A program made the translations under genes and the position numbers. Of a stretch of DNA of 64,000 bases, positions 26,594-36,600 are shown piece after piece. Within the stretch, counting starts at the first letter, position 1. Each line of letters starts with the position of its first letter. Under the pieces are notes generated by a model. The model was not told the DNA's origin, searched no databases, and saw nothing but the letters and a program-made list of their open reading frames with translations. The stretch is taken from contig OZ255821.1 of assembly GCA_965277435.1 (NCBI GenBank), positions 3,472,001 to 3,536,000 of the forward strand, given 5' to 3'. This DNA comes from Bog-105 sp965277435. Lineage in GTDB: Bacteria > Acidobacteriota > Terriglobia > Bryobacterales > Bryobacteraceae.

Positions 26594-27648
26594 TGCTTTC
26601 GGTGGCGATGGCAGCCTTGGGCTTGGCTTGGCAAACGGTTTCGCCGGAAGCGGTACAGCACGCTAAAGCAGGCCTGGCAGCGCAGCAAGCGGGGCAGATG
26701 AAGACCGCCATAGCGGAGTTCAAAGCGGTCACCGAACTGGCGCCCTCTTTGCCCGCAGCGTTTGTGAATCTGGGTGCGGCGTATTTGCAAGACAAGCAAT
26801 TTGGCGAAGCCGTTGGTCCGTTGAAGCATTCGCTACAGCTGAATCCGGCGCTGGTTGGGGCGGAGCAGATGCTGGGATACGCGCTGCTGGAGCAGGGTTA
26901 TGCGGCGGAGGCGATTCCCCATTTCGAGAAAGCACATGCGCAGGACGGCTTAGGGATTGCACAGGTGAAAACAGGGAAGCTGACCGAGGCAATTTCGAAT
27001 TTGAATGCGGCTCTCGCGAAGCATCCGAACGATCCGGAGCTGCTCTATTATCTTGGGCGGGCGAGTGGGCTGCTGTCGAAAGAGGCGATGGATACGCTCG
27101 AAGCGAACTATCCCGACTCACCTCGTTCCCATCAGGCATTGGGAGAGAACTATGCGGCTTTGCGGCAGGTGCCGGAGGGCGAGAAGGAGTACCGAGAAGC
27201 GCTGCGGTCGAATTCGTCGACACCCGGAGTGCATCTGGCGCTGGGGCAGTTGTATGCGACTGCGTCCGAGTGGCCGAAAGCGGAAGAAGAGTTTCGCGCT
27301 GAGGCGGCGATTCAGCCGGGCGATGCGGAGACGGCGTATTCGCTGGGGAATGCGTTGCTGCAGGCGGGCAAGATTGAAGAGGCGCGCGCGGAACTGGAAC
27401 GGGCGGACAAACTACGTCCGGAGATGCCGCAGACCTTGTTTGCGCTGGGCAAGGCAAATTCGCTGAGTGGGAATGCGGCCGGGGCGCAAGCAGCGTGGAA
27501 GCAGGTGATTACGGTGGAACCGGCGGGATCGCTGGCGGCACAAGCGCATTTCGGATTGGCGGGCATTTATCGGAAGCAGGGGAAGGCGGCGGAGGCAGCT
27601 AAGGAGATGGAAGCGTATAAGAAGTTGAGTTCAGACAAGCAGCATTGA
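26593..27648 (+). CDS. Periplasmic TPR-repeat protein
   Basis: 351 residues from ATG 26593, which shares a base with the previous stop and has AGGAAAG upstream. A short hydrophobic leader (MLSVAMAALGLAWQTVSPEA) suggests export. The rest is a chain of about eight tetratricopeptide-type helix pairs, e.g. AAFVNLGAAYLQDKQFGEAV, AYSLGNALLQAGKIEEARAE and AHFGLAGIYRKQGKAAEAAK. TPR proteins act as scaffolds; with the CRTAC1 protein in the same transcript it probably serves the same cell-envelope process. Confidence 0.88.
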   Translation: MLSVAMAALGLAWQTVSPEAVQHAKAGLAAQQAGQMKTAIAEFKAVTELAPSLPAAFVNLGAAYLQDKQFGEAVGPLKHSLQLNPALVGAEQMLGYALLEQGYAAEAIPHFEKAHAQDGLGIAQVKTGKLTEAISNLNAALAKHPNDPELLYYLGRASGLLSKEAMDTLEANYPDSPRSHQALGENYAALRQVPEGEKEYREALRSNSSTPGVHLALGQLYATASEWPKAEEEFRAEAAIQPGDAETAYSLGNALLQAGKIEEARAELERADKLRPEMPQTLFALGKANSLSGNAAGAQAAWKQVITVEPAGSLAAQAHFGLAGIYRKQGKAAEAAKEMEAYKKLSSDKQH

Positions 27649-27651
27649 GAG

Positions 27652-28230
27652 TTGCGGCTTCAGCCCGAGACTAAATTTACGAGGGGCTTCTCCCGCCGCC
27701 GATTGCCGCACCACCACCCTGCCGGTCGCTCACTATTTCTCACTTGGCACCTGAAGGGCAGTTTGCCGCGCAACCGTTTTCCTCCCGCCACCTCAAGTTC
27801 TGCCGGTAAAGCCTTTGTGTGGATGGATCGCTTTCTCGATGAAGCCCGGTCAGGACCTACTTGGCTAAAAAGAGAAGAAATTGCCGGCTTAGTGCTTGCG
27901 TCGATCCGGTACGCGGAGCAGCGTTTGGAGTTCTACGACCTACACGCCTGGGTTGTCATGAGCAACCATGTGCATCTTTTGGTGACTCCCCGAGTTCCAC
28001 CAGCACGCTTTCTGCATTCAGTGAAGGGCTACACATCTCGTGAAGCGAACCGGATTTTAAACCGAACTGGGGAATCTTTCTGGCAAAGAGAATCTTATGA
28101 TCACTGGATTCGGGATGAAGCCGAGTTTGAGCGAGTACGGAAGTACATCGAACATAACCCAGTGCGCGCGGGCTTGGTCGCATGTTCGGATCAGTATAAA
28201 TGGTCCAGCGCCTACGCCGGTTTCTCTTGA
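27652..28230 (+). CDS. REP-associated tyrosine transposase (RAYT, Y1/TnpA-like)
   Basis: 192 residues. The TTG at 27652 is the only standard start that keeps the conserved N-terminal HPAGRSLFLTWHLKGSLP strand; it lies three bases after the TPR gene. The HUH-type motif is MSNHVHLLVTP and the catalytic tyrosine is likely in WQRESYDHWIRDEAEFERV, followed by the family-typical KYIEHNPVRAGLV. RAYTs are single-copy housekeeping-like nucleases that cut and join DNA at REP palindromes. A structured palindromic element lies 10 bases after the stop (28241-28331), the expected arrangement for a RAYT and its cognate repeat. Confidence 0.92.
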   Translation: MRLQPETKFTRGFSRRRLPHHHPAGRSLFLTWHLKGSLPRNRFPPATSSSAGKAFVWMDRFLDEARSGPTWLKREEIAGLVLASIRYAEQRLEFYDLHAWVVMSNHVHLLVTPRVPPARFLHSVKGYTSREANRILNRTGESFWQRESYDHWIRDEAEFERVRKYIEHNPVRAGLVACSDQYKWSSAYAGFS

Positions 28231-28240
28231 CTGCGATTCG

Positions 28241-28331
28241 TGGAGCGGGTCTCCAGACCTGCTATGCCGCCATTCGTGGCGGCATTTAAGTCGGCTCGAA
28301 AGCCGACTTTGCAGGCTGGAAGCCCGCTCCA
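28241..28331. repeat. REP-like palindromic element with three hairpins, next to the RAYT
   Basis: Ends are inverted repeats TGGAGCGGG (28241-28249) and CCCGCTCCA (28323-28331), extended inside by CCAG-a-CCTGC and GCAGGCTGG. Within them lie two perfect hairpins: ATGCCGCC/GGCGGCAT with loop ATTCGT (28264-28285) and AAGTCGGCT/AGCCGACTT with loop CGAA (28288-28309). The whole can fold as a three-way junction. A partly decayed copy in opposite orientation is at 38522-38594. Confidence 0.85.
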
Positions 28332-28362
28332 CATAAGAAAGAGAAGTAGCTAGACTGAATCT

Positions 28363-28986
28363 ATGCCCAACGTTCTAGATCTGTTAGATTCACCCGGTCA
28401 GGTAGTTATTATTACCGCGGGTGATTGCGGCCAGGATCGCGACGACCGCTTCGAACGGGCGTGCGAGATGTACCCGGACGCATCCTTGGAAATGGATGAA
28501 GAGGGCAATATCATTGTGACCCCGGGAAGTAGCGAAGAGAGCGCCTACTGCAGTGGTGAAGCATTCCGTCAGCTAGCAAATTGGACGAGGCGAGACGGAA
28601 CCGGACGGGCTTTCGACGCGAGCGCCACCTTCAATCTACCGAGCGGCGCCAAACGTTCTCCTGATGCAGCGTGGGTACCGAAAGAGACGTTGAAGCGGGA
28701 AGGCAAAGCCACTCGCACGATTACCAAGACCCGTCACGTCCCCACGTTTTTGATCGAAGTGACGTCGCCTTCGGACAGGCTGGCGCAGCAGCAGGAAAAG
28801 TGCCGAAAATGGATCGAGTCCGGTGTGAGCGAGGCTGTTCTTTTGCACCCCAAGCTGAAAATCGCATATGTTTTTCTGCCTGCCGCCGAGATGATCGAGA
28901 TACTGGATGCGACAGAGGTTCAATCCACCGTGCTGCCAGCATTCGTCATCGACTGCGCGCCGATTTGGGAAGAATTAGAAAGCTAG
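28363..28986 (+). CDS. Uma2 family protein (DUF820, restriction-endonuclease-like fold)
   Basis: 207 residues. The family core is clear: DASATFNLPSGAKRSPDAAW with the catalytic-type Asp, then PTFLIEVTSPSDRLAQQQEK with the E-x-S-P-S-D motif and KCRKWIESGVSEAVLLHPKL. These belong to the PD-(D/E)XK nuclease superfamily; they are abundant in cyanobacteria and Acidobacteriota and their biological role is unknown. ATG 28363 sits 32 bases after the REP-like element. A terminator hairpin follows the stop codon. Confidence 0.9.
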   Translation: MPNVLDLLDSPGQVVIITAGDCGQDRDDRFERACEMYPDASLEMDEEGNIIVTPGSSEESAYCSGEAFRQLANWTRRDGTGRAFDASATFNLPSGAKRSPDAAWVPKETLKREGKATRTITKTRHVPTFLIEVTSPSDRLAQQQEKCRKWIESGVSEAVLLHPKLKIAYVFLPAAEMIEILDATEVQSTVLPAFVIDCAPIWEELES

Positions 28987-28996
28987 CTGCAAAGAG

Positions 28997-29035
28997 AAAA
29001 GGCCGGATTCGTTGGTGAAACGAGTCCGGCCTTTT
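28997..29035. terminator. Bidirectional rho-independent terminator
   Basis: AAAAGGCCGGATTCGT (28997-29012) pairs with ACGAGTCCGGCCTTTT (29020-29035) with one mismatch and a short loop. Flanking A and T runs on each side let it serve both the Uma2 gene (plus) and the TonB receptor (minus), which converge here. Confidence 0.8.
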
Positions 29036-29055
29036 GTGGTTTTAAGCTGGTCAGT

Positions 29056-32000
29056 TTAGAAGGAGAGCCGCAGCGCAAACTGAATCAGCCGTGGCTGATT
29101 GACTTGGCTGCTAATTACACCGAACGAGGACGACCCAAGACTCTGGCCGGGGTAACCGAATTGGACCCGGTTGAAGATGTTGAAGAACTCTGCTCGGAAT
29201 TGGAGATTGACTCGACCTTCGGGCGAGAGCGCGAAGCTCTTGAAGGCGGTGAAATCCCAGTTGGCTATGCCGGGCGATCGTAGTTTCGGATCGGTGCGGC
29301 TGGCGTCGCCAAAGGTAAACTCAGCGGGTTGCGTGAAACAGCTGGTGTTGAAAGCTTCGTTGAGCCGAGACTGGATAGATCCAGAGATGCTTGGATCACA
29401 GCCGGATACTACGTTGGGCCGCTGGCCACCACCGAACGAGTTGCTGTTGTTCGAATTGGTGCCGAAGTGAAGGGGAAAGCCCTCCTGTATCGTTGTGATC
29501 CCCTGGAATCCCCAACCGCCGATGGCGGCGTTGACGAAACCGTTAGTGTGGTTCATGTATTTGCGGCCTTTACCAACCGGAACATCCAGGACATAACTAA
29601 CAACCAGGCGGTCTGGCGTATCAAACGAGGCCAGCGACTTTTCGGCTTTGAAATTATTCCAATCCTGAACGCCGCCTGTGCCGCCGTTTTCGAGCCAGCC
29701 GGTGATGGTATCAGTGTTGCTTATCAGTTTCGAGTGGGTATAAGCAACAAGGATCGAGTTGCCTCCTTCGAAACGCTTCTCAGCTTTTACTTGAAGCGAT
29801 TCATAGGTGGAATCACCAATGCCTTCGCCCGAGTAGTTGATGCCGTTGTACTGGGGGAATGGCCGAAGCAATTGTCCTGCCTGGACATTCGGTGCAGCGA
29901 GCGAAGCGCCGGGTGCGGTGACTATCCCGTAATAGGGATTCGGTACGTTATTCAGCAGGTTTTGACCTTGCGACAGATATCCGTCCGGAAGCTGATCAAG
30001 TTGCGGCGACTCAACCGGAAGATGGGTTCCTTTGGCGCCGCCGTAAGCGATGTCGAGCAGGAACCCGTTACCGAACTGCTGCTGGAGGTCTGCATTCCAC
30101 TGCTGTGCGTACCCGTAAGGATTCCGCAGTTGATTCATATTGAGGCCGGTGCCGAGCAGCGTCTGAGCGTAACTCGGACTGCGGCCGGGAGGTCCGGTGA
30201 TGCCGCCGGGGAATGGATTGGAAATGGTGTAAGCACCCGTTCCCGTGGTGGGTCCAGCGGCATTACACCCGCCATTGGTTAAAGCAGGCCGGCAGACCGG
30301 TGACATTCGATTCCAAGACTGGGGGGTTGTAGTTGTTGAGGTTATCGTTATTCGGACTGGTATCCCAGGCGACATCGTTAGGCAGCCAGAAGATGCCGTA
30401 CCCGGCGTGAAAGACGGTCTTGTTAAAGATCTGGTACGCCAGGCCGGCACGCGGCGCCCATTGTTTATAGTTGGGCAGAATGGCGCTACGATAAGTGTCT
30501 TGCGGTGTATTCACCAGGTCGATGTTGCCGGGCTGGTTGATGCCATTTGCCTGCAAGACAGAGTTCGGCTGTCCAGGATTGAAGAACGAAATGCGGTCGA
30601 AACGCTCGGTCCATGGACCTGAATGCTCCCAGCGCACGCCCAGGTTCAAGGTGAGCTTGGGTGTGACATGCCAATCGTCGTTGAAGAAGGCCGCGGGATA
30701 GAGTTGCTGGGCGGCGACCAGGGCCGGGCTCGAGGCATTACCGCCCGAGGGATAGCCGAGGAGGAAGGTGGCGATACCGAGTCCGCTGCCGGCGGAGTTA
30801 CTTGGATTCAAAGCTGTCAGATCGGGGTTGAAGTCGAAAATACCCGTGGGGACGTTGGTTTGCGTGTAGTTGTGGGTCAGGCGTAGGAACTCGGCCCCGA
30901 ACTTGAAGGTGTGGTTGCCGGAAATTTTGGTGAGCGTTCCTGCAGCCCGGTAGTTGTCGTTGCGATCGATAATTACGCTGCCTGCACCCTGACTACCGAA
31001 GGTGTTATTAGTATCAAAGCCATTGATGACCGGAACAGGCAAGTCTCGGAAAACGGCTTGCGTGTTGTTTACTGCCGGCCAGCCGAGTTGGGTCAAATCG
31101 TAACCCAAGGTTTCGGGAATGCGGTTGTAATCGAAACGCTGATAGCTCAAGCGAACTTCCAGGATAGTGGTGGGATTGAACGAGTACGTGTCACTCAGGA
31201 CGAAGTTGTTCGTGTTAAACGTCTCCGTGCAGCGATCTTGGCAGACGCCATTGTGAAAGGGGTCGGTTGGCAGATTCAAGTTACCCCAGTAGGTATAGCG
31301 GGCAGAAATGTGCTGCTTGTCGGAAACGTTCTGGTCGATACGCGCGACGGTTTCATTCTGGTTGCCGCCCTGGCTGGAGTTCGAGGTCCAGTTGTTAACG
31401 CCGTTAGCACTCCCGGCCGCATTCGGCATTGGATACAGGTTCAGGAGTTTCAGAGATGTTGGATTAATCCGGTTGGACGGGATGACGTTGCCAGGAAACT
31501 GGAGACGGTTGCCGGTGGCTTCACCAGGTCCGCAAACTCGTGGGTAGCCTTGGCCGGCCGGACCGCAAGTCGTTAGCGGGTCGTAGATGTTATTTCCAAG
31601 CCCTGCCGCCAACGCAGTGAGATTACCGGAACGCACATTGGCATCAGGAACGGTTTCCGTGTACGAAGCGCCCTGACGCAAGCGGAATCCCTCGTAATCA
31701 ACAAAGAAAAATGTCTTGTTACGTCCATCGTAAATTTTGGGAATGTAAACGGGACCACCGAAATTGCCGCCGAACTGATTCTGGGTGAATGCGCCAACAG
31801 GTGTTCCGTTCTGGTTGTTGAAAAACGTATTGGCATCGAGGACCTTATTGCGGAGGTACTCCCAGCCGGTTCCGTGAATTTCGTTGCTGCCCGATTTAGT
31901 GGTGAAGTTCACCACGCCGCCGGCGAAACGGCCGTACTCGGGCGACAGATTGTTGGTGGCCACTTTGAACTCCTGCAGGGAATCCTGAGTGGGGATCAAA

Positions 32001-32641
32001 GCCGTGATGTTGATATAGCTGCCGTTTACCGGCGAGCCATCGAGCCATACCATGCTCTGGTTAGCCATGCCGCCGCCTATCTGGTAGTTACCCCAGGCGA
32101 ACGGGTTTGTTCCGTTGGTGGTGCCCATCGCGCCGCCTTGCGGAACGACCGACGGCACTAGAGCCACCAGATTTAGCGCATTGCGCCCATTTAGAGGCAG
32201 CTCCACTGTTTTGCGCTCGTCGATGACTTGTCCCAGGGAGGAGGATTCGGGAGCGAGTAACGGAGTTTGCGCAGTGACTTCGACGGTCTGATTGACAGCG
32301 CCTACTTCGAGCGCCACGTCAATTTTGCTGGTTGTGCCGGTTTGGACGACCACGGGCGTGCGGAGCGTGCGCTTAAAACCCGGCTTCTGGACTTCTACCG
32401 AGTAATTCGACGGCGCGACGTTCACGAATGTGTAAGCGCCGTCCGCATTGGTTGTCTCGGTTCGTTTTTCATTTGTTCCGAGATTGGTAAGTGCGACCTC
32501 CGTGCTGGCCATGGCGGCGCCGGAGGGATCAGTGACGGTTCCGACTACCGAACCAAACGTGGTTTGGCCGTAGACGGCTGGAGTAAGGCAGACAAGCGCG
32601 ATTACTCCTAAAAGATACGAACGAGGTAACCTCTTGAGCAT
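29056..32641 (-). pseudogene. TonB-dependent receptor with carboxypeptidase-regulatory-like N-terminal domain (Oar-type), frameshifted
   Basis: Read on the minus strand, codons from ATG 32641 give a signal peptide, a beta-sandwich regulatory domain (VVGTVTDPSGAAMASTEV, DGAYTFVNVAPSNYSVEV), a plug (LPLNGRNALNLVALVP, NEIHGTGWEYLRN) and beta-barrel strands. That frame stops at 30263. The rest of the barrel continues in the -1 frame from about 30450 to 29056 and ends RLIQFALRLSF, a proper outer-membrane C-terminus. Joined, the length is about 1195 residues, normal for this acidobacterial family. A C6 run (G6 on the plus strand, 30319-30324) lies in the overlap and is a likely indel site. It would be an outer-membrane uptake protein for a large substrate. 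Either a true frameshift or a sequence error. Confidence 0.85.
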
Positions 32642-32739
32642 GGAAAAACCCTTTTTTTGTGAAACTAGAGACTAATACACTTTTGTTAATTTCTAGCAGG
32701 AATTTCCAGGTACGTCAATCCCTCAACTTGCAATTGATG

Positions 32740-33186
32740 TTGGTCAGCGATTTTGTCACCCCTTAACTGGTCGGCGATTCTGTCACCTCGGATGAAATGG
32801 GAGGGTGACAGAGTTGAGCCAAAAAGAGCCGCAACGAATAAAAGGGGCGCGAGTGACGATCGCAAGAGGGTATGATGCTGCTTGCTGGTCGACGGCAGCC
32901 GTCACGATTGGCTGAAGGGCCTTGGGCCGCGCTTAACGTTGCTGGGCTTGGCCGACAATGCGACCGGAAAGGTGCCGGCCGCTTTGTTCCAGACAGAACG
33001 CGAGGACGTGCCGGGTATTTGCGCTTGTTCCTGCGTCCAGGGGAGACATGCGATCCTTGGCGAAGCGGCCGGCTATACCGGCCGGAAGGTCGAGTTTTGC
33101 CGGCACCCATGGCGATTTTCACTTCTATCCCAGGGGTTGGGGGGGAGGGTTCCCCAACACGTGGGGTTGGCAGAATCGCTGACCAA
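32740..33186 (+). mobile_element. Decayed insertion sequence, ISNCY (IS1202-like) type
   Basis: Terminal inverted repeats remain: TTGGTCAGCGATTTTGTCAC at 32740-32759 and its imperfect inverse ending GAATCGCTGACCAA at 33173-33186. A second copy of the left end (CTGGTCGGCGATTCTGTCAC) starts at 32767. Inside, GTG 32805 opens VTELSQKEPQRIKGARV, the start of an IS1202-type transposase, and a second frame at 32882 carries LVDGSRHDWLKGLGPRLTLL, the first catalytic Asp region of its integrase core, with AGYLRLFL in a third frame. The helix-turn-helix part, the later catalytic residues and most of the gene are deleted, so it cannot move by itself. Confidence 0.7.
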
Positions 33187-33208
33187 TGAGAGGGACATTT
33201 TTCCTGAC

Positions 33209-35335
33209 CTACAACACCATCGCCTTAGCTAAATCGCTCGTCACGCGGAGCATTGAGCGCGTTATCGTCAGCGAATTATTATTGTTCGCCTGTTCACCCG
33301 TCGCTTCGCTTCCTGCAAGCCGTTGCTCTGCACGCTCTAGACCCTGCCGAATGCTGATCCTCGTTGGCTCGATTTGATCCTTCCGCCGCGAGTCTTTCAA
33401 ATCGGCCAGCTGTTCGAGTAGGGCTTCACTTTCTGCAACATTCGTCTCGGCGTCGGGAGTGAGCAGACGCCCGGGCGCCTGCAGACGATAGTGCACCAGC
33501 GAAATCTCCAGCAGGAAATAGGTCCGCAACAGTGGTTGCCAGGCCCGTACCTGATTACGCAGGGCAACCTTCTGCCGCCAGCGTGCGCCGAATTCGAAAA
33601 TTAGCGCGTCGGCTTCATTGCGTATCCTGTCGAAGTTGCCGTTGATGGCTGCCCGTTCCGTGCGCGACCGGTTGATCGCCGTCCGTAGGTCGCCCTCAGC
33701 CGTGCTGCTGTGAAACTTGGCCAGGCGTCGCAGGTTGGCCACAAACGAATCGAGCACTTCCAAAGCAGCATCTTTGGCCCAGATCTGGTCGAAAGACACC
33801 CACATGGCTCCGAGTCCCAGCAAAATGCCCAGCACATCGTCGCGCGCCACGGCTAAAGAAGTTTGGGGCGCAAACGTTCGCAAATGAGTTACGTAGAAAG
33901 CGAACGCGGTCTGCACGCCCGCGTACGACAACCGCGGGCTCGCTGTAGCAATCCACGCGGAACACGCTGTAACGGCCACAAACAATACGGTAAACTCCGT
34001 AATGCTGTCTATGTACGGCAACACGAAAATTTGCGCGCTCATGCCGATTACGACGCCCCCCAAAATAGCTCCGCCCACACGCAGGATTTGCTTCTGGCGC
34101 GACGAACCCACAGTGGTGAGCGCGGTAATCATACAGGTTGCCACCGCGGTGCTTAACCCGGGCCAAGCGATCGCGTTGTAGATCAGGTAACAGGAAATCG
34201 CGGCCAGCATTCCCTTTAGTGCGAAGCGCAGATGGTCTGCGTTCGAGAAAGCATCCTCCTTGAAAAGGGGATTGCGTTTTTGTAGATCAATCGCAGAAGG
34301 GAAGTACTCGGAAAGGGGCTGCAGCCCCGAAAATACCTGCGGAATCTGCGCAATCGTATTCTCGATGTCCGCCGCGTAAGAGTTCGGAATCGATTGCGAC
34401 ACCGCCGCATCCATTTTCGATACGGCCTTCAGGTCACCGCGCGCCAGAGCGGACCGCAGGAATTGCAAGTGGTCAGCCGCTCCGCGGAAAATGCTCCGGT
34501 CTTGTTCGCTCACCAGTGCATGCGACTCTTCCAGGCTGGCGGACAGATCGATCAGGCGTCCGGTGAGCGCGACCAGCGCGCTCATCTCGGCGGCGTATTG
34601 CGGATTCTCGTTGAAACGCACCAGTAACCGGCGTAGCGTAGCCGTGCCCGTCATGGCAAATTGCACAAGCTTCTCTTGCGTGAACGTGGCTAGCGGGCGA
34701 TCATCGGCCCAGCCGCGCAGCGTATCTTCTATCGTCTTTAAGCGAATATCGAGACTCTCCGAAAACTGATCGAACGGATTTACCCGCTGTGAGACCAGCT
34801 CCACGGCAACCGTGATAAGAGCGGCGGCTACGATAGCCAGAGCCGTCCATAGTGTGGCCTGGACCTGCTGCTTGGTGTTACCTGGAAAATCCCAAATCGG
34901 AATGGACGTCACCGCGAGAAATCCAAAGGCAGTCGCCGCCGGATATTGATAAAGCGCACTGATGAGAAAGAACGTCACAAAGAGAATGCCCGCTACCCAG
35001 ACAAAATGAAGGAACGGGTTGCCCAGCATCGCCAGCGCGCCCACCAGCACAAATGCCACCGAGCAACCCACCGCGCTGACGGCAGTGACCGCCCCGCGCA
35101 CTGTGGCTTGCGGACTCTCTCGCGAAAACAGCAGTGTGTAGTACGCACCCAGTGCCGCTCCGGGTAGACGAAACACCATGATGCAGATCATCATCAACGT
35201 GGCGGCAATCGTCATGCGCGCTGAAGTCCAGCCGCGGCCAGGATAGGGCGCCAGCTCCTGCTTCAGGAAATGACCAACCCAACGCCACGGTCCGTTGGTT
35301 TGTCCGACCGGACGCGTTTGCGCGAGAGTGGCCAT
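33209..35335 (-). CDS. FUSC-family efflux inner-membrane protein (MdtO/AaeB type)
   Basis: 708 residues. Two blocks of about five to six transmembrane helices (residues about 40-200, including MTIAATLMMICIMVFRLPGA, and about 375-510) each precede a cytoplasmic helical domain, the layout of FUSC proteins such as E. coli MdtO (about 680 residues) and AaeB. They drive efflux of aromatic or amphipathic compounds with a membrane fusion protein and an outer-membrane channel. It is the last gene of the operon and starts two bases after the HlyD-family gene. Confidence 0.88.
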   Translation of the reverse strand: MATLAQTRPVGQTNGPWRWVGHFLKQELAPYPGRGWTSARMTIAATLMMICIMVFRLPGAALGAYYTLLFSRESPQATVRGAVTAVSAVGCSVAFVLVGALAMLGNPFLHFVWVAGILFVTFFLISALYQYPAATAFGFLAVTSIPIWDFPGNTKQQVQATLWTALAIVAAALITVAVELVSQRVNPFDQFSESLDIRLKTIEDTLRGWADDRPLATFTQEKLVQFAMTGTATLRRLLVRFNENPQYAAEMSALVALTGRLIDLSASLEESHALVSEQDRSIFRGAADHLQFLRSALARGDLKAVSKMDAAVSQSIPNSYAADIENTIAQIPQVFSGLQPLSEYFPSAIDLQKRNPLFKEDAFSNADHLRFALKGMLAAISCYLIYNAIAWPGLSTAVATCMITALTTVGSSRQKQILRVGGAILGGVVIGMSAQIFVLPYIDSITEFTVLFVAVTACSAWIATASPRLSYAGVQTAFAFYVTHLRTFAPQTSLAVARDDVLGILLGLGAMWVSFDQIWAKDAALEVLDSFVANLRRLAKFHSSTAEGDLRTAINRSRTERAAINGNFDRIRNEADALIFEFGARWRQKVALRNQVRAWQPLLRTYFLLEISLVHYRLQAPGRLLTPDAETNVAESEALLEQLADLKDSRRKDQIEPTRISIRQGLERAEQRLAGSEATGEQANNNNSLTITRSMLRVTSDLAKAMVL

Positions 35336-35337
35336 CG

Positions 35338-36591
35338 TTAGCGCGGCCCATTCACACGCGAATCATGAGCCGGGCCATCGCCGCGCACAATCACCACAGC
35401 GTTCTCGCCAATGCGCAGTACGTCCGTAACTGGGTGCTCGATCCTCACCCGCACCGGGTAGCGTGAGGCCAAGTGGACCCAGTTCAAGGTGCGCTGCGCA
35501 TCCGGCAGGCCCGGTGCAAGAGTTCCCACCACTGCTGCATCCAGCGTTACGCCGTAGGCCGCGCTATCCACCACACCGGCAAAATGTTTGCTGGCCTTCG
35601 AAAGCACATACACGTCGGCGTGCATCCCTGGATGAATTCCCTGCAATTGCGTCTCACGGTAATTTGCCACTACCCACCAGGTGCGGGTATCGATCATGGT
35701 AAATAGCTGCTGCCCGGCGCGCGCGTAGGCGCCTTCCGAGATCGTCAGATTCGTTACCCGTGCATCGAACGGCGCATAGACATGGCAGTGATCGTAGTTG
35801 TATTGCGCCGTGCGAACCGCCGCCGCGCGGCTGCCCCGTTGCGCCACGATCGGGGCCAGCAGATCGATCGCACGAAACGATTGTGTGGCCTGCGCATGGC
35901 TCTGCTCCAGGCTCGCCACCGATTGCTGCTGACCGGCCAGCGCCGATCCCAGTCGCGCCTCGGAAAGTTTGAGCTGCGCATTGGCCTGGCGCACTGCCTC
36001 GTCTCTGGCCCTTGCCAGCGAGCCCGCCTGGTCTACCTGGTCGACTGTAACGAATTGCTTTGCCAGCAGCGGCTCCAGGCGTTTGAAATTGTTGTCGGCA
36101 TACTCCCATTCGGCTACTGCCTGCTTCACCGCGGCCTGCGAGTGATTCACGTCCGCGCGCGCCTGGTTAATCATTGCCTCCGATTGCGTCACGTTGGCCT
36201 GCGCGCTACGCGTGGCAGCATCGGCCGCCAGCGCCGCACTCCCCTGGGACGCAATGTGTCTCCGCTCATTAGCGATCTGCCCTTCCAGCGCTGCCTGTTG
36301 CGATTTGGCATTCTGCAGAGCATAGCGGTAAGGCGCGTCGTCGATGTCGAACAGCAGATCGCCTTGCTTTACGAATTGGTTGTCATGCACCGCCAGCTTC
36401 ACCACCGGCCCCTCTACTAGCGGCGCCATGCCGATGAAGTTGGCAAAGACCTCCGCATCGTCGGTGCGCGGCTCGGTATCGACCGCATGAATCACCATCG
36501 CACCCGTTAGCCCGGCGGCCAGCACGCTCAGAAGCGGTATAATCCGGATCTTGAACTTCCGTCGCTTCGCCTGACTCTCGTCGTCTGCCAT
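35338..36591 (-). CDS. HlyD/EmrA-family membrane fusion protein (MdtN type)
   Basis: 417 residues. A single N-terminal membrane anchor (IRIIPLLSVLAAGLTGAMVI) is followed by the biotinyl-lipoyl-like half motif (VEGPVVKLAVHDNQFVKQGD), a long helical hairpin (about residues 100-240, rich in Gln/Ala) and the second lipoyl half plus beta-barrel (YAPFDARVTNLTISEGAYAR, WWVVANYRETQLQGIHPG). It links the FUSC pump to the outer-membrane factor encoded upstream. Nine bases separate it from the YtcA-like gene. Confidence 0.9.
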   Translation of the reverse strand: MADDESQAKRRKFKIRIIPLLSVLAAGLTGAMVIHAVDTEPRTDDAEVFANFIGMAPLVEGPVVKLAVHDNQFVKQGDLLFDIDDAPYRYALQNAKSQQAALEGQIANERRHIASQGSAALAADAATRSAQANVTQSEAMINQARADVNHSQAAVKQAVAEWEYADNNFKRLEPLLAKQFVTVDQVDQAGSLARARDEAVRQANAQLKLSEARLGSALAGQQQSVASLEQSHAQATQSFRAIDLLAPIVAQRGSRAAAVRTAQYNYDHCHVYAPFDARVTNLTISEGAYARAGQQLFTMIDTRTWWVVANYRETQLQGIHPGMHADVYVLSKASKHFAGVVDSAAYGVTLDAAVVGTLAPGLPDAQRTLNWVHLASRYPVRVRIEHPVTDVLRIGENAVVIVRGDGPAHDSRVNGPR

Positions 36592-36600
36592 ATCTGCACC

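Noticed and set aside
29329..30282. 317-codon frame on the plus strand opposite the TonB receptor
   Set aside because: The receptor beta-barrel is clear on the minus strand at the same place; the opposite frame has no recognisable domain.
30911..31576. 221-codon plus-strand frame opposite the receptor
   Set aside because: Same reason; Val-rich composition typical of an antisense frame.
35782..36420. 212-codon plus-strand frame opposite the HlyD gene
   Set aside because: Arg/Leu/His-rich antisense frame; the HlyD family assignment on the minus strand is strong.
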